This document shows, one piece after another, positions 31,011 through 31,489 of a stretch of DNA of 31,489 nucleotides (position 1 is the stretch's first letter; each line of letters opens with the position of its first letter). This stretch comes from JBIOJM01 sp044450785 (GTDB lineage: Bacteria > Planctomycetota > Planctomycetia > Isosphaerales > Isosphaeraceae): positions 1 through 31,489 of the forward strand of contig JBIOJM010000081.1 in NCBI GenBank assembly GCA_044450785.1, in the 5' to 3' direction. The notes below the pieces were generated by a model. The model searched no databases and was not told the origin of the DNA. It worked only from the letters and a program-made list of their open reading frames with translations. The position numbers were made by a program, and so were the translations under genes.

Positions 31011-31489
31011 GTCAACTGTTCCGCAAGTTGATGGCCGCCAATCGCGGCGAGATCGCAATCCGGGTGTTCCGATCGGCGCATGAGCTCGGCATCCGGACCG
31101 TGGCGATCTATTCCCACGAAGACCGGTTCGCGACCCATCGCCTCAAGGCGGACGAGGCCTACGAGGTGGGAAGGCCGGGCGAGCCGATCCACAGTTATTT
31201 GAACATCGAGGCGATCGTCGAGCTGGCCGAGGCGAAGGAGGTCGACGCGATCCACCCCGGCTACGGCTTCCTGTCCGAGAATCCCGAATTCGCACGGGCC
31301 TGCGCGCGGGCCGGGATCGCATTCGTGGGCCCGAGCCCCGAACTGCTCGACCTGCTGGGTGACAAGGTGGCCGCGCGCAAGCTGGCGCGCGAGGCGGGCA
31401 TTCCCGTCCTCGAGGGAAGCGACGCACCCGTCTTGCCAGGACCAGAGGCCCAGCGTCTCGCCGAGTCGCTCGGTTACCCGGTGATTGTC
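31007..31489 (+). CDS. pyc: Pyruvate carboxylase, N-terminal part (runs off the window)
   Basis: Biotin enzyme making oxaloacetate from pyruvate and bicarbonate. The 161 visible residues are the start of the biotin-carboxylase domain: KLMAANRGEIAIRVFRSAHE, then AIYSHEDRFATHRLKADEAY, then DAIHPGYGFLSENPEFARAC and FVGPSPELLDLLGDKVAARK. HEDRFATHRLKADEAY is typical of pyruvate carboxylase rather than acetyl-CoA carboxylase biotin carboxylase (AccC). Start: TTG at 31007-31009, overlapping the FAH stop (TTGA), with GAGGA eight bases upstream; the in-frame ATG at 31031 is too far inside the conserved motif. The gene continues past 31489, so the ATP-grasp core, carboxyltransferase and biotin domains are not visible. 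Confidence 0.92.
   Translation, partial: MSQLFRKLMAANRGEIAIRVFRSAHELGIRTVAIYSHEDRFATHRLKADEAYEVGRPGEPIHSYLNIEAIVELAEAKEVDAIHPGYGFLSENPEFARACARAGIAFVGPSPELLDLLGDKVAARKLAREAGIPVLEGSDAPVLPGPEAQRLAESLGYPVIV

Overview
The window reads as a chromosomal stretch of a high-GC planctomycete, most likely near Isosphaera/Singulisphaera (family placement is inference). The clues are family content: a Tat-exported DUF1501 protein, a DUF1559 protein, a planctomycete-type HlyD adaptor, a TPR-CHAT protein, a zinc-ribbon membrane protein, strong G/C third-position bias, and intergenic palindromes built on a CCCAGGGC/GCCCTGGG core. No phage, transposase or CRISPR array was seen.

Layout. 1-551: a broken gene 3' end and a nested-palindrome element flanked by a 14-bp near-direct repeat. 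552-3568 (minus): a housekeeping operon rimO-pgsA-uppP with a readable promoter. 3794-3866: tRNA-Arg(UCG). 3997-4401 (minus): a PilZ protein. 4510-8259 (minus): a large exported TPR-CHAT protein with ten 42-residue repeats and a PDZ-like segment inside the CHAT region. 8623-10747: a divergent pair, a duplicated-half membrane protein (minus) and an HlyD adaptor (plus), around a symmetric promoter/operator. 10932-12860 (plus): a membrane-anchored SGNH hydrolase. 12832-17842 (minus): a three-gene operon coding for a helical protein, a WXG100-like protein and a giant FtsK/EccC-like ATPase; it looks like a stripped-down type VII-like secretion locus and is the most interesting system here. 18195-18814 (minus): a MazF-type toxin-antitoxin pair, with a fragment of a second MazF nearby. 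19090-22818: an unknown 93-residue protein, a BSP-family metalloprotease, a zinc-ribbon membrane protein and a DUF1559 protein. 23118-31489: selB (minus), a 35-bp tandem repeat, a peptidase-MA-like membrane protein, DUF1501, then selA, an FAH-family enzyme and the start of pyruvate carboxylase as a tightly packed plus-strand operon.

How genes work together. rimO-pgsA-uppP combine ribosome modification with phospholipid and cell-wall lipid-carrier metabolism. The helical/WXG/FtsK genes are coupled (4-bp overlap between the last two) and probably form one export machine. SelA and SelB are the two protein factors of selenocysteine incorporation, but I could not find selC or selD here. Promoters of the pattern TTGACN-17-TANNNT are legible at several genes. 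The palindromic octamer ACAATTGT overlaps the promoters at 9435-9469 and 21928-21956, suggesting a shared BlaI/CopY-type regulator.
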